From Halocafeteria seosinensis (lineage: Eukaryota > Sar > Bigyra > Bicosoecida): a stretch of 38,058 nucleotides of DNA. The stretch is from positions 1-38,058 of the forward strand of contig LVLI01000220.1 of assembly GCA_001687465.1 (NCBI GenBank), read 5' to 3'. The translations under genes were made by a program, and so were the position numbers. The notes beneath the pieces were generated by a model. The model was given only the letters and a program-made list of their open reading frames with translations, ran no database searches and was not told where the DNA came from. This document shows positions 8,989 through 21,323 of this stretch, in pieces; positions within the stretch are counted from its first letter, which is position 1, and every line of letters begins with the position of its first letter.

Positions 8989-11900
8989 ATGAATGGTCTG
9001 GTGTCCCGAGCACGCCGTGTCTTCTCCAAGGCGGCGGCTTTGTCTGACCAATACGCTCGACAGAGCAATCCCGAGGAGGAGCCATACAAGTCCAAGTATG
9101 CAGGGAGAAGTGTCCTGGACGACGCGCGCGCCCAGCTCTTGGAACTACGGTCTGAAATCGTCCATTACCAGCGTGAAGAAGAAGATGGCGCTGCCAGCTC
9201 CAGCCCCCAGGACCTGGAAGACAGCAGCGTATTTGACGCCCTATTCCCCGATCAAGTGGACAAGGGCACCGCCCTCAAGGTATGGTCGGTGGTCTGACTG
9301 TGTTTGTGTATGTGGGTGGGTGAGTGAGTGCTTAGTTTAGGTGGGATGATGCAGTTGATGGACGACCTGGTGGCACGAATCGATCGGCGCCTGGGGGTGA
9401 ATTACGTACAAACAGAAGAAAATCCATGTAAGAAGCTGCATCGATTGCATTCAAGCAGATCGCGTTTATGCTATGCTGCGTTGAAACAGATGGGTTGCAA
9501 ACTTTGAGTCGGTGTGTGAATTACTTGGAACCGAGACTTTTGGACATTTCGGGCCTACTGACAGACCACGCTACCTCCAAACAGGACGAGAGCCAAAGTT
9601 CCAATATATCGACATTACACTACCAGGACGCTTTCAAAGAGTACATGTGCTTGGCAATGATTGTGAGTATTGCCATTGACGTGCTCGACGCCAACAACTT
9701 TTTAGCCATGCTTTGGTCGGGATGGGATGAAAATGAAAAAGCGTTGGTACATCTTCGCCGCGCGAAACACAGTTATTTACGAGCAATGAAAGCGATAGGA
9801 TACTACTGCCCCGAATACAAACATCTTCATCAAGCAAAAATGGAGAGCATTAAGGAGCAGAACGACAACGCTGATAAGGAGTCTATACTATGGAAACTTC
9901 ATCCCGGACTTGTGACAATTGAGTCCTCTTACACACATACTCATTTTTACTATGCACAAGTTTATGGCAACCTTGGAAGGTATTATGTCGCAACAAAATA
10001 CGTGGAAAGCACATTGTACCGGCAACTCAGATACCAACTTGGAGTCCGCGGAAACCATACCCAAGAGCAGCAAGTGCCTGTTACCGAAGAAGAGGTTGAA
10101 CGCTATTTCCAAAGGGGAACAGAGACGGATGAAGAAACAGAAAAAACTGCTACCACAGAATTCTTGTCTGATCTGATTGGTACTGGACAAGTGGAACCAT
10201 TGGACGCGTTGGACTGGGCGCGAAATGCGATGCGACTATGCACTTTTTATTTAAATAAGAGTAGATATACCTTCGCGGCGCATTGCCTTAAAGCATCTGA
10301 AATAATGCTTGGACTGGAAAAGGAACGCCGTAATATAGATGTCACCAATGATGCAGATTTGAAGGCGTTAATGAGGATTCACCAGAACGACAATTCGTCT
10401 CAGGTCACAGAAGAGCTTTTACGGATAGAAGCTGAATTACATGCTCACTGGGGAAAGTTATACGTTTCAGTTTTGGAGGATGCATATAACCGTGAGCGTT
10501 CAGGGGCATCCTCAGCCGCTATGGAAGACAGAGACGAAGAGCAAATTCCTCACTTTACACATGCGTCCGACGCCCGTGCCCGACTTATGGAAGATAGCAT
10601 ACAAGAACATATATCGTTTTCGAAAGAAACAACCCTCTCAAGCGGAGACACTACAAGTGAAGAAAAGGGAGTTCTGGAAAACGAGAGCGAGGACGAACTA
10701 GATGGTCAAAATGTTTGGCAATCGGTTTCAACAGAAGAAGCGCCATTTGTATCGTTTATCAGATGTAGCTCTCTTAATCTCCTAAAGCAGATAACACACA
10801 TAGATCAAGAGAAATCTCTAGGGACATTAGACCAGTATATCCCGGTGGTTCGAATCACGCTCCCAGACAATATCAGAGACTTTCCTTCAGCCAGAGACGT
10901 ATTCAAAGCAGCAAGCAAACACATCTACGAAGCCTTAGAGTTTTTTGTGCTTGATGGCTTCGTCACTGACCATGTGGGTTTGCTTTCGGATCTAAGCAAA
11001 CTGTATAAATATGTAAGTATCCGACGTCCCTTCTCTAAATTTAGCAGCGTGAATATGTTTCTTGCTTTCAGATAGCACTATGGGAAGAAGATCCGAAAAG
11101 GGAGCAAGTTATGCATAGCCGACGTATTCAGATTCTTGGTCCGCTTCTTGACATTCTAAATCCGTCAATCTACATGGGTAAGTAGAGATGCTGACTGCCG
11201 GGATGTTGGCACTGTATTGGTGGGCATGCTACCGTGCAGATATACACAAACAAGTCGCCTTAGAAATGGGGCGTACAGCACAAGAATGTCTCGATCTTAG
11301 AATTCAGCGGGTGGAGCAAAAGAAAAAGACTACTAATACAGGACCAAAGGTACGGTGTTAACGCAATGCACGAAAACGGTGTGCTCAGAATGTTCCTTGC
11401 TCTCACAGAAGTCGGATATAAACTCCATTAACAAATTGGCGGATTTATCTTTGGGATTCCATAATCACTTTATACGGTGCTATGACGACAAAAGGTTCCG
11501 TAGGGCAAACAGGAGCCCTGAGGCGTCCTCTGAATCGGAAAATGAGGGCGGGGACCAATTACCTCCGGTACTTCCGGCACCTGACTCCACAATTGCGCCA
11601 AGTGTGGACGCTTGTGTCCCTGAAGGTGCGCAAGGCAAATACGACACAGGGAATTATGCGGTGGGCAATTTGAATGAACCATTATTAGGGGCTACGTCGT
11701 TGGATGACGGGAGCGTAGAAGCATATCTCACAGCACACTTTTGTATCGCGCGGGTGTTAACAAAGCGCGTTGATCCCTCTACACGAGAACAAGATCTAAT
11801 ACAAAGGTTAGTCAGTCTTTTAGTAGTGGTACGAATCTGTGTGTTCTGTTTTATGTGTATACTTGAACGCAGCTTGAAGCGTTCCGAGTGGCTTCTGGAA

Positions 11901-12029
11901 GTAGCACCAGCAATAATACCGAAAGATGACCCCGAAATGTTTTCTGAAGAACTTTCGCTCACTCGCGAGCACACATCATTGCTCCGTGAGAAGATAGATT
12001 ATCTGCATTTTCGTGGTGTAGAGCTTTAA
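8989..12029 (+). CDS. KIFBP: KIF-binding protein (KBP family), 7 exons, 885 aa
   Basis: KBP is a TPR-like helical protein that binds the motor domain of certain kinesins and blocks their attachment to microtubules. Exons 8989-9279, 9355-9427, 9490-11012, 11072-11177, 11240-11349, 11409-11806 and 11873-12029 join in phase through GT-AG introns of 59-75 bp. Family hallmarks are visible: HPGLVTIESSYTHTHFYYAQ and GRYYVATKYVESTLYRQL (the TPR helices), ALDWARNAMRLCTFYLNKSRY, LLDILNPSIYMDIHKQVALE followed by MGRTAQECLDLRI across two splice junctions, and SINKLADLSLGFHNHF. Acidic insertions (DETEKTATTEF, and Ser/Glu-rich segments near 10640 and 11520) make it longer than the animal protein. It ends 108 bp from the convergent acetyl-CoA synthetase gene. 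A kinesin gene lies 5 kb downstream. Confidence 0.88.
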
Positions 12030-12137
12030 TATTGAGCCGAAGAATTAGCTGCCTATTGTGGATATGTCTACTAGGTGAAGAGAGGAAATCGCAACGGTTA
12101 TACTTAATTTCAGGCAATGGCTTACCTACAAATTTAA

Positions 12138-15080
12138 CTATTTCCGTTGCTTGCTAGCTTTCTGAATTAGCTCTTCAACAACGTCGCTGTCAGCCAGCGT
12201 ACTTGTATCACCCAGTTGATCCGTCTGCAATGAAGCATTCACAAAAGCCGAGTTAAGTAATCTAAACACTGTCACACAGCCCACGGATACGTACCTCCCC
12301 AGCGATAACTTTTCGCAGCAAGCGACGCATGATTTTTCCGCTTCGTGTCTTGGGAAGAGCCGAAGTAATAATCACGTAGTCTGGGGTTGCAAGAGGGCCG
12401 ATGCTATGTCTCACAGTCATCCTGAGATCCTGAAGCAAGTCTTCGCTTTCTTGGACGTGCTCCTTTAAGGTAACATAGCAGCAAATTCCCTCCCCCTGGA
12501 TCACCCAGGTTGATCAGATTGGTAAAGTAAATTACTGAGCACATTGTCTGATTGTTCGCGTGCATACCTTGGTGTCGTGAGGAAACCCGACAACCGCCGC
12601 CTCTGCAACGTCTCCTTGGCCTACCAGGCAACTTTCAATCTCGGCGCTACCAAGCCGATGGCCGGAGACGTTCAAAACGTCTGCAACAATCACAATCTGT
12701 GAATGGTGGCCAAGTCCTGCCGGAAAGGAAAACACATACCGTCCACCCTTCCAGTGATCCAGATATACCCATCTTGGTCACGGTACGCCCCATCGCCGGT
12801 GAAATAATACCCTGCAATAGAAGTTTGAAGAACTAAAGCTACCTTGATACAGGTACTCACCGTGACTGCTTACCCGGATACGGCCGTAAGTACGTATTCA
12901 AGAAACGTTCATGGTCCCCGAACACAGTGCGAGCCATACCCGGCCAATCTTGCTTAAAGCATAAAACACCCTCTACACCGTTACCAGTCTTTTCAGCACC
13001 GGTGTCTTTGTCCAACAGAACTGGGTCAACGCCGAAATATGGAAAACAAGCACTTCCAGGCTTCATGGGAGTAGTTCCAGGAAGGGGGGTTATCATTATG
13101 CCTCCGCTGCGGTATTCATAAAACGAAACAGCTGGAATTTATTGCGTGACACACCTTAAGATTTGTTACCTACGTCTCAGTTTGCCAAAAGGTATCTACG
13201 ACAGAGCATCTCCCCTTTCCCACATTCTCATAAAACCATCTCCAAGCTTCAGGGTTTATAGGCTCGCCCACAGTTCCCAGTACTCTTAGCGAAGAGAGAT
13301 CGTAACCTTCCAATGGTCCCGTCCCGTACTTCATAAGAGCACGGATTGCTGTAGGTGATGTGTACAGCTGATTAACCCCATGGTCTTGGATAATCTCCCA
13401 ATATCTGTAACATCTTGCACAGTTTCATCGATAAAGTCAATCACTCTACGAATCGCATTTAAGGGAGAGCTCACCTCCCATTGTGCGGATACAGCGGAGT
13501 TCCTTCAAACATAACTGTGGTCGCGCCATTTGCTAAGGGACCATACAGGACGTACGAATGCCCCGTGATCCAGCCACAGTCTGCTAGACACGCGTATACA
13601 TCATTTTCCCTATAATCGAAAACATGTCTGCGGAAGAGCTAAAACGTCGATCAAACCTGGATGTCGGACCAAAGAGCTGAGGTACTCACTTGTGTGTTAG
13701 CATCGTGTGCAGTAAATACCCTGCTTGCGAGTGTTGTAATCCTTTTGGTTGACCCGTAGAACCTGAATAGAGAGTGATCAAGACTCCAACCAACCCTTCG
13801 TGGCATCATTTCCCCAGGCGGAAGAACTAACCTGAAGTATAGAGCAGAAACAATGGATCTTCTGCATCCAGTGTGACCGGAGGACAGTAAGGTCGGGCTT
13901 TGGGTAATTCTTCGTCCATTATTACCTGCAAGCGGATATTATACGCTTCTTACACTTCTCGATCGAAGTTGATGAACGCTTACATCATGTGAATGGTAAT
14001 CAACATGCGAAGTGCCAGTGTGTTTATACACAAACACGTTTTCCACAAAATGGCATTGGGACACCGCTGCAAAGCACAATTAAAAACGTTATAGTGTAGC
14101 GTCCTTAGAGGACTCTGGATCAAGCACCAACCAGTATCTGTGGTGTGTTTCACTGGTATGGTCTTTCCTCCTCGGGTCCCTTCGTCACATGTAAAAACGT
14201 ATTTTGAGTGTCCGTCGACTATTCTGTCCCTTAGAGAGTCCGATGAAAAGCCAGCAAACACTACCGAATGAACGGCGCCAATTCGGGCACATGCGAGCAT
14301 CGTAAACACGAGCTGGGGAACCATTGGCATGTATCTGAAGTACCATCAATACTATGAACTATAAGCAATCGGCGCTACAACCGTACAAGGAGAACATACA
14401 TTGCTACAGTATCCCCCTTTTTCACTCCATATGCTTTCATCACGTTAGCCACTTTGCTCACTTCTCGCAGAACGTCCCGATAGGTGTATTTGACAACGTT
14501 CCCAGGTTCATCGCCTTCGTGAATGATTGCCACCTGGTCACCCTTTGTTGGAATATGGCGGTCTACACAATTGTGGCACACATTCAGCTGCCCTCCATTG
14601 AACCATCGAATGCCGCCTTCTTCCAGGGAGCCCTCCTTCGTTCGGTTGGAATCGAACGCCCGGAACCTGCGAAGCACGACGAAGTGCAGTACCCACGCGC
14701 GCGCGTTGGGGCGTCCATGCCACTTACCAGTCCAAATGCGTCGTCGCCTGTTTGGCCCAAAATTCCTCCGGGTTTTGGACGGATTCCTCATACAACGCTT
14801 CGTATAAGTCCACACTGTCAATATGCGCCCCTTGTTGTGTATGCGTTGAAGGAGCAATTTTCGGTGACTGATCGCGGGCTTCATTGCTCGTTGCAAACTC
14901 TCTACGTGGAGCCATCCCCAATGCACAGGCCGCGCATGACTCTGGCTTGAATAACCGTGGCGAAAGAGACCAAGAGGAACGTCCACCGCCGTCGTATAGC
15001 CAGTTTACGGACTTGTGGGTTCCTCGTTGAAGTCGTTTAGCTGCTGCAGCTGCTGCTGATCGCGAGCGTACCGCCAGCAT
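12138..15080 (-). CDS. ACS: Acetyl-CoA synthetase, probably mitochondrial, 13 exons, 720 aa
   Basis: The enzyme makes acetyl-CoA from acetate, ATP and CoA. On the minus strand, exons 15080-14728, 14666-14400, 14334-14132, 14066-13984, 13925-13832, 13762-13690, 13627-13475, 13404-13174, 13106-12874, 12811-12740, 12680-12568, 12495-12295 and 12224-12138 all join in phase (introns 58-72 bp). The frame shows [29 protein letters not shown], the AMP-binding loop [11 protein letters not shown] (about 331-341), [48 protein letters not shown] and [11 protein letters not shown] with catalytic Lys near 679. The ATG at 15080 gives [17 protein letters not shown], an Arg/Ala/Ser-rich, acid-free N-terminus typical of a mitochondrial presequence; an in-frame ATG at 15122 is an alternative. 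All catalytic motifs look intact. Confidence 0.95.
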
Positions 15081-15481
15081 GGTACGATAGTAGTCCCTTC
15101 CCAGACACGAAGAAAAATACAAAATAAGGCTATGTTCCTTGTGGCTTATGAAGCGGATGTAACAACTGTGGATAGAGCAAAAAATCTACAAAGACACTGC
15201 AGTCTGCAAAACCCACGCAACTTCAACTTCCGGGGGAAACGTACTTCAACCACGCTGTACAATACAACACTGGTATGGAATGGATAAGTAGGTGTTGAAT
15301 GGGAAGACATGGTGTTCATATCTGAATCAATGTTATTAATATCACAAGAATCCGTCAAGCCCAATGAGCTGCCTAGTAAGTCAGCCCACGTCCCACTACA
15401 ATTTTGCATACGGGAGATTATTTCGGTAGTACACCCTTAGTGTGTGCGACATCATCGTACGCAACCCCGCATTCCATAATT

Positions 15482-16008
15482 TCACGTTCTGAGTTTGAGG
15501 AGGGAGGAGTAGAGGCCACCAATACTACGCTCCTTGCCTTCTTTCGTTTTCGCTTGACCACCCGCTTTCTCCAGACGTTTCGTCAGCTCTTCCCGCGCTT
15601 CCTTCTCCTTGTCAGTACCCTGCAAACTCCTCAACTGAGAATTCGAATAGTCGCTGATTGAATCAGGAAGCGGCGCCTTGGGCTTTCCGGGCTTCCCCTT
15701 GGGTTTGGCGGCTTGAGGTTGGTCTGTATGACGAAAAAGCCACTCTTTGAAAGACTTCAATATGGACGTACAGGATTCTTAACGGAGCAAAAAAAAAACG
15801 AGTACCAATGCGTCTGGATTCCCCCCACACACAAAGGTAGCAACGTACCTCCAGCGCTGAAATATGCCGCCTGTACTGGCTTTGCCTGCGTCTCTGGGAG
15901 CCAACAAGACATCAGCAATGGGGCAGCTTCGACAACCCCGAGCTTCGTAATTATCTTTCCCGAGTTCCGGGTGAAAGAAGCATTGAATGTCCGTAATAGG
16001 CTTTGCAT
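15482..16008 (-). CDS. Small probable mitochondrial protein, 2 exons, 151 aa
   Basis: Exons 16008-15849 and 15777-15482 join in phase 1 (GGA G|gtacgt ... tccgttaag|AA TCC), with a run of ten T ahead of the acceptor. The start MQSLLRTFNASFTRNSGK is Arg/Ser-rich without acidic residues and looks like a mitochondrial presequence. The C-terminal half is Lys/Pro-rich (KPKGKPGKPKAPLP), followed by a charged helix, DKEKEAREELTKRLEKAG. The length and basic character would suit a mitochondrial ribosome or assembly factor, but I do not recognise the family. A second minus-strand frame is also open across exon 1 (with a CRSC motif) and cannot be entirely dismissed as the true one. Confidence 0.55.
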
Positions 16009-16141
16009 TCTGTCGGGATTGAACTGAAGTCAACAAAAGATACGCAACCTCAACTGAAGTTTTTCGACGATTTCTCTTGGCTAACGCAACAATCGTCTGC
16101 GAGCACCTGTCTTGTTGAAATTCTTTTCTTTTGCTCTTTGA

Positions 16142-16302
16142 TAAGCGTGTCTCTGGATGAGTACAGCAATAGTATGTATCAACTGGCTAATGTTTCTGGT
16201 CGAAGTCAACGTCAAGACGTGGTCATTGATCAACTGGGCAAACTTCAACAAGAGGGGAAGCGGAAACCAAAATTCCTTCAGTATCTAATAGGCGATGAAT
16301 AG
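16142..16302 (+). CDS. Possible 3'-terminal exon of a small gene
   Basis: After an acceptor-like site preceded by pyrimidines (ttttgctctttgataag), the frame reads VSLDEYSNSMYQLANVSG ... LGKLQQEGKRKPKFLQYL and stops at 16302. The composition looks coding and the C-terminus is basic. I could not find a matching first exon; an ATG inside the frame at 16174 would give only 42 residues. It sits just upstream of, and divergent from, the gene at 16008. Confidence 0.3.
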
Positions 16303-17077
16303 GACCGATAGTAATCTCGTCGTTTTAGCTCTATTTATGCGGAAACACTACGACGACGCTAGAGTAGGGGTACTGTACCGCGTGCAGGTACCATAACTCA
16401 TACGTGTAACTGCACCGCAATTGTAATCTGCCGCTGCTGCAGGCAGACTTATTCCATGAAAACATTGGTAGATCATGTATCCCGTGTGTGTGAATGGAAC
16501 CAAAACCGTAGCCTTGTCGAGTTTGCTCACCATTCCATGGTGTTGGATTCCACTGGCATGCAGTACAACAGTACATGTACCGGTATGCAGTTAGTGTGCT
16601 GCCGTCCGGACAAACGTTCTCCAAGACTCGTGGGAAAGCAATACTGTACCTCAAAGGTCGGATGGATCCAATTATGAATGCAGACAATTTCATGTGTTAA
16701 ACTTGTGTCTGGCCACTTGCTTGCGCTGTGGCGCCTTCGGTCGCACTCGTCAGTTCTTAACGCTTACCCGGCGAGTTGAAGTTCGATGAGAAAGGCGGCT
16801 TTTCACTGCACATGCTACTAGATAGGTAAACATATTCTGTAGTATGTTGTTCATTGATGTGTTGAGGTTTGAATGCATCCGTCTCATATGATCTCGGAGC
16901 TAAGTATACCATTTATTCGTACAGCAGCTTCTTCCTGTGTGTGCGACTTGGCGCGACGGTGGAGAGCTCGCAGCCCATTCAACATTGCACGCACACACCT
17001 CCTTCGCCCAATCTACCCATGTTAAATGCCACAGGAGGAGGAATAGCAGTACCATCCCCCCCAAGCGAAAAGAAAGG
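16303..17077. other. Intergenic region upstream of the kinesin gene
   Basis: I see no supported gene. Frames on either strand (for example minus 16331-16693) have no domain-like pattern or good splice sites. The kinesin promoter should lie in the right-hand part. Confidence 0.4.
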
Positions 17078-20000
17078 ATGTCGATGAATGACAGCTTTTA
17101 CGAGGAGGGGGAGGAGGAGGAGCAACAGATCAACAATGAGGACTATGAGGAGGCTGTCGCAAGCAACCCTCCTCCATATAATCCATTAAACTCCTCTTCA
17201 TCTTCGACGAGATCTATTCGCGCGCATACGGCCACAGAGGAGCCTAGGCCGGTGGATAGACCGAATGATCGGATCCATGTGTATGTGCGTGTTCGGCCAC
17301 TGATCTCCAGGGAAGCCAACGCGGAAAAAGTCGTTTACAGCAAAAGCGAAAATGTACGTTAAGGTCTCAGATTTGGGGTATTTACGAACACAAACGCATG
17401 CTACAATTACGCTTTTCCGTCGGGGATAATGCAGGAAGTGGCGGTGGAATCAGCTGAGCACCGAGCTGCCCTCCAGGTGGACCGGGTGTTTCACCCCAGT
17501 ATGAACCAGGAAGATGTCTACAATAACCTGCGGGACTGTGTCCAACATGCCGCGGATGGCTACAACAGTACAGTGTAGGTTTTCATGTGTCAATGGAAAT
17601 ATTTTCTGCATGTTCCTCTAACCGCCAAGGTATGCACAATGCATTCTACTACTGCAGATTTGCTTATGGGCAAACGTCGAGTGGGAAAACGTACACTCTG
17701 TTCGGATCAGAAGGAGAAAACGATGTAGCTGGTTCGGTGAAGAGCGTGTCTGAGAGTGCCGGTATAATTCCACGAGCAATACGGTACGTACTACACATAA
17801 GTGTGACTCGTACGCTTGAGTCTACCCGACATGGAACCGGTCCTAGTCTTCTCCAGAGAACTCTTTGGCTATCTGGAACGGAAACAACGAGATGAAAACT
17901 CCCAAGAGAATTGTGGTGTGCAATACACTGTCTATTGCTCATTCCTCCAGCTTTACAACGAACGGCTGATGGACCTACTAACGGATGCGAAGCCTATCAC
18001 ATCGCCCAAGGATCTGGCGACTACCCCGAAACTGACCATACACGAATCTGGGTACGACATGGTCTCAAATTGTAGCAGCTTTGCCTGTATCCATATGTCC
18101 TCGCCCCGTGACTGCAGACACGATGGAGTTTACGTGGAAGGCTTGTCTGAATATTTGGTCACTAATGCAAAGGACTGTCTAGCCATTGTCGCACAGGGTA
18201 GTAAGAATAGAGCTATCAGAGCAACTCACATGAACGAGTTTAGCTCGCGCAGTCACAGCATCCTCCAGCTCCAAATTGAACGCCAAGTACGTCACTCTGG
18301 TTTTCTGAAGGTACCAGTATGCATTAATTTAACTTCGTGGCTGTGGCAGGAATCGGGAGCGAGTAGCCTAATTCGCTCTAAGCTAAATCTCGTTGATCTT
18401 GCTGGTATGTTAGATGCGAGGTTCCTTTTATCTTCTTTGGCGAAAGAGGATGACCTGCAAGTCATGATTATTGCAGGATCTGAGAGATGGACGTCCGACC
18501 GCAGCGTAAACATGGACGAAGCACATATATCAGAAATGACTAACATAAACTTATCGTTGCATACCTTGTCCCGATGCATCGAATCACTGGCGAAGAAGAA
18601 CAAAACTCGATCGGGCAAACGTATCCCGCAGCATCTACCGTATCGAGAAAGCAAACTAGTAAGTCCGACAGAATGACACACGCTTCGTTCAAATGAATGA
18701 CTCCACTGCATGGTATTGGCCGCAGACATATTTGTTGAAAGACTCTCTTGGAGGAAACGCGAGGACAAGAATTATTGTTACCGTTTCACCAGCTGAATCA
18801 AATGTTCAAGAAACTCTGAATAGCTTAATGTTTGCAGACTCGGCGAAGAAAGTTATGACGCACGCTAAGTTGAATACTGCGGTTCTGCCAGATCGAGTAC
18901 TAGTCAAGCAACTCCAAGCAGAAGTGGCTCGCTTACGGAAAGAGTTATTGCGCTATCAAGAGCAAGGAGTTGGTGCGCCGCAAGATACGATACAAAATGA
19001 AACTGAGCTAGAAGCCAACCAAGCAACTTCAGACTATAATTTTGCACGCGCAAACTTGGAAGAAGGGTCGGTAGCAAAGCATATGCTAAAGCTGGAGAGG
19101 CAGTACGCAAAACTGTTGAATGAGAATAAAAATCTCAAGGAAGAAGTTATGAACGCCCGGCACAAACAAACCCGAGAACCGGACTCGGCTCCACCTCCTG
19201 CAGATTCTTCTTCTGACATCGATACGCGCTCCGTTAGTTTTCTGCTTTCCAGACTAGAAAGATCTCTTTCCAAATTTTTCAACTTAGACATTGAAGAGGA
19301 GGATCTACAAACGCAAACGGACTCACTTCTCCAACAGTTACGGAAATCAGTCGGAGTTGGGCTGGGTCATGTGGAACCTACGGATACGCTATCACCAACT
19401 GGGTCAATGTATCCTGAACTCACTCAAGACAATGTATTAGAGTTTGGATATATTGGAGGCTCTGGGCATCGGCATCATGATCAGTTGCAGAAGTGCACTG
19501 CGTTCTCATGTTCTGTTGCGATCCAACCCGCTGAGGCACCAACTATGCCCCTGATGGCCCCGATGCTCCATGGCGTTGGTGATTTGGTACGGACAGGAGA
19601 AGTGGTATTCTCCGTACAACCTGAGGGGAAAATCACGGAAAGCGACGTGCATGCAAGTGTTCCCAAACCACTTTCTACAAGTAAAGAGCGGGTAGACATA
19701 GCGTACGATTCGTTCGCACATTCTGCTTCTCAGCATCCGACGAGTGCATCCAACCAACAAAAGCAGTTGCATGCAGTTTGCAGCAACGTTTCTTGTTCGG
19801 CCTTCGCCTCTGATATGGGTCACGAATCACAACGATCGTCCAGTCCAGATGCTGATCCAGCGTCTAATGATGGTATCAAGGTTACGGGCAACAGTTGCAC
19901 AGGAACGAATTCCAAACAGGATGATTCTACTGCCCAAGTAAAAAGTGAGAGCACATACGAAAGTGGGTCGCCTTTATCACTGGGAGAGACTGATCCCGAC

Positions 20001-21323
20001 GGTGGACGCCGTTCAGGATCTGCCGGCGTACGAAGTACAAATACTTCCTTAGCCGAATCTGCGAATGAAATGCCAGAAAAGGTGCCACAACGGAAAAACG
20101 TGTCGCAGGCGAGGAAAACTACTGTGCCCTTTGGCGACCATGGTGCTCAAGACGGATCGACTATTCCGATTCGAATGAGGGTCAAAGATGGCTCCACCAC
20201 GTTAAAGTCTCCTAGCCGGAACAAGCAAAATTTCAAAGCCGCCGCTTCCTCTGGGTCTCCACGGAAAACGCCGGCTGAGGAATACGAAGAGCAGAAGCGC
20301 CTTCAAGAGTGGCTGGAAGAGAAAGAGCGGAGGAAAAAGGAAGAAGAGGAAGCTGCAGCTCGTGCCCAAGAGGAGATGAGAAACGAACAAGAACGGAGAG
20401 AAAAAGCGCGACGAAGGAGGCATCGACGCCAGAAAGCCCTTTTGCGGAAATATAAGGAAAAACTCGAACAAGAAAGAACGCAACAACACGATACGCAGTC
20501 TGTGCAAAACTCGGTTTCTGAGCCGTCCGAATCTGCCATGAAGAAGAAAAAGAAAAAGAAGAAAGCCCACAAACCGGCACCGAACGTGAAGGACTCTACA
20601 CCTAATAATACCAGCAATGGGTATGATGAAACCCCAACGGCTGCAGATCTGCTTTACGAAGACGCGCCCGATCAATATGCTAACGTCATGGCCGACTTCG
20701 AAGAAGCACTGATGCTGGGAAAACAGTTGAATGGACATAAGGAAGAGTCGCGAGAACTGTTGCCGCCGGTTCCGCAACGAAACAGCGATCGACAAGATGG
20801 AGAATATGGCTCTTCGGATGGCAAGAATTCCAAGACCTCGTGCCATTCCTCTGTTTCCAAAGACGCTCACAAGTCGATATTAACTACGAATGAGGAAGGA
20901 GCTCTAGTAACCGACGGAAGAGTGCACATTGACGACTTCCATGAAGCAAGATGGAAAGCTTATCCAATGTTGGCAACAAATCAGCCATCACATGTACCAC
21001 AGAAAACCATAAAATCGAGCGAGAAGTCCGCCAGTCAAAGGCGTGTGTCCCCCATAGAAACAGAACGAAACCCGAAGTCACGTTCTGAAACTTGCGGGAA
21101 GAGCAATCAAGAAAAGCCATCGTACGACAAAATGCAGTCTACCCTTCTACCATTCTTACGGTCACGTAACGGGGATGAAGCGCAGGGCGCTTCCCATGCG
21201 GAGATTTCTAGTGGTCAACCGGATCGAGCACAGAGTCGTAACTTGCAGATCCAATTTAACAGTTGCTCGGAAGACTTCTCTTCAGACGAGTCAGAGTCTT
21301 ATGACTCAGAGTTTGAGGGATGA
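17078..21323 (+). CDS. Kinesin with N-terminal motor, 8 exons, 1246 aa
   Basis: Kinesins move along microtubules using ATP. Exons 17078-17353, 17435-17574, 17658-17783, 17857-18051, 18118-18286, 18350-18404, 18477-18658 and 18726-21323 join in phase. The ATG at 17078 opens an acidic arm (EEGEEEEQQ); the motor begins at RIHVYVRVRPL, near residue 66. Visible signatures are the P-loop FAYGQTSSGKT (about 140-150), switch I NEFSSRSHS (285 on), switch II LVDLAGSERW (316-325), NINLSLHTLSRCIESL, and PYRESKLTYLLKDSLGGN spanning the last splice. The motor ends near residue 430. The tail has a short coiled coil (LKLERQYAKLLNENKNLKEE), a long low-complexity section, and a charged helix rich in Glu, Lys and Arg ending in a run of Lys. 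All seven introns fall in the first third. The subfamily is not evident. Confidence 0.92.

Noticed and set aside
14375-14986. Single 203-codon minus-strand frame
   Set aside because: Only its last ~85 residues are acetyl-CoA synthetase; the rest reads through exon 1 in the wrong frame and the intron at 14667-14727.
16937-17077. Upstream start for the kinesin at 16937
   Set aside because: The 46 codons before 17078 begin at a non-ATG-like context and are Cys/His-rich without motor similarity; the ATG at 17078 leads into the acidic arm and motor.
20202-20870. Minus-strand 222-codon frame rich in Phe, Leu and Arg
   Set aside because: Antisense to the Glu/Lys/Arg-rich kinesin tail; composition is the complement of that sequence.
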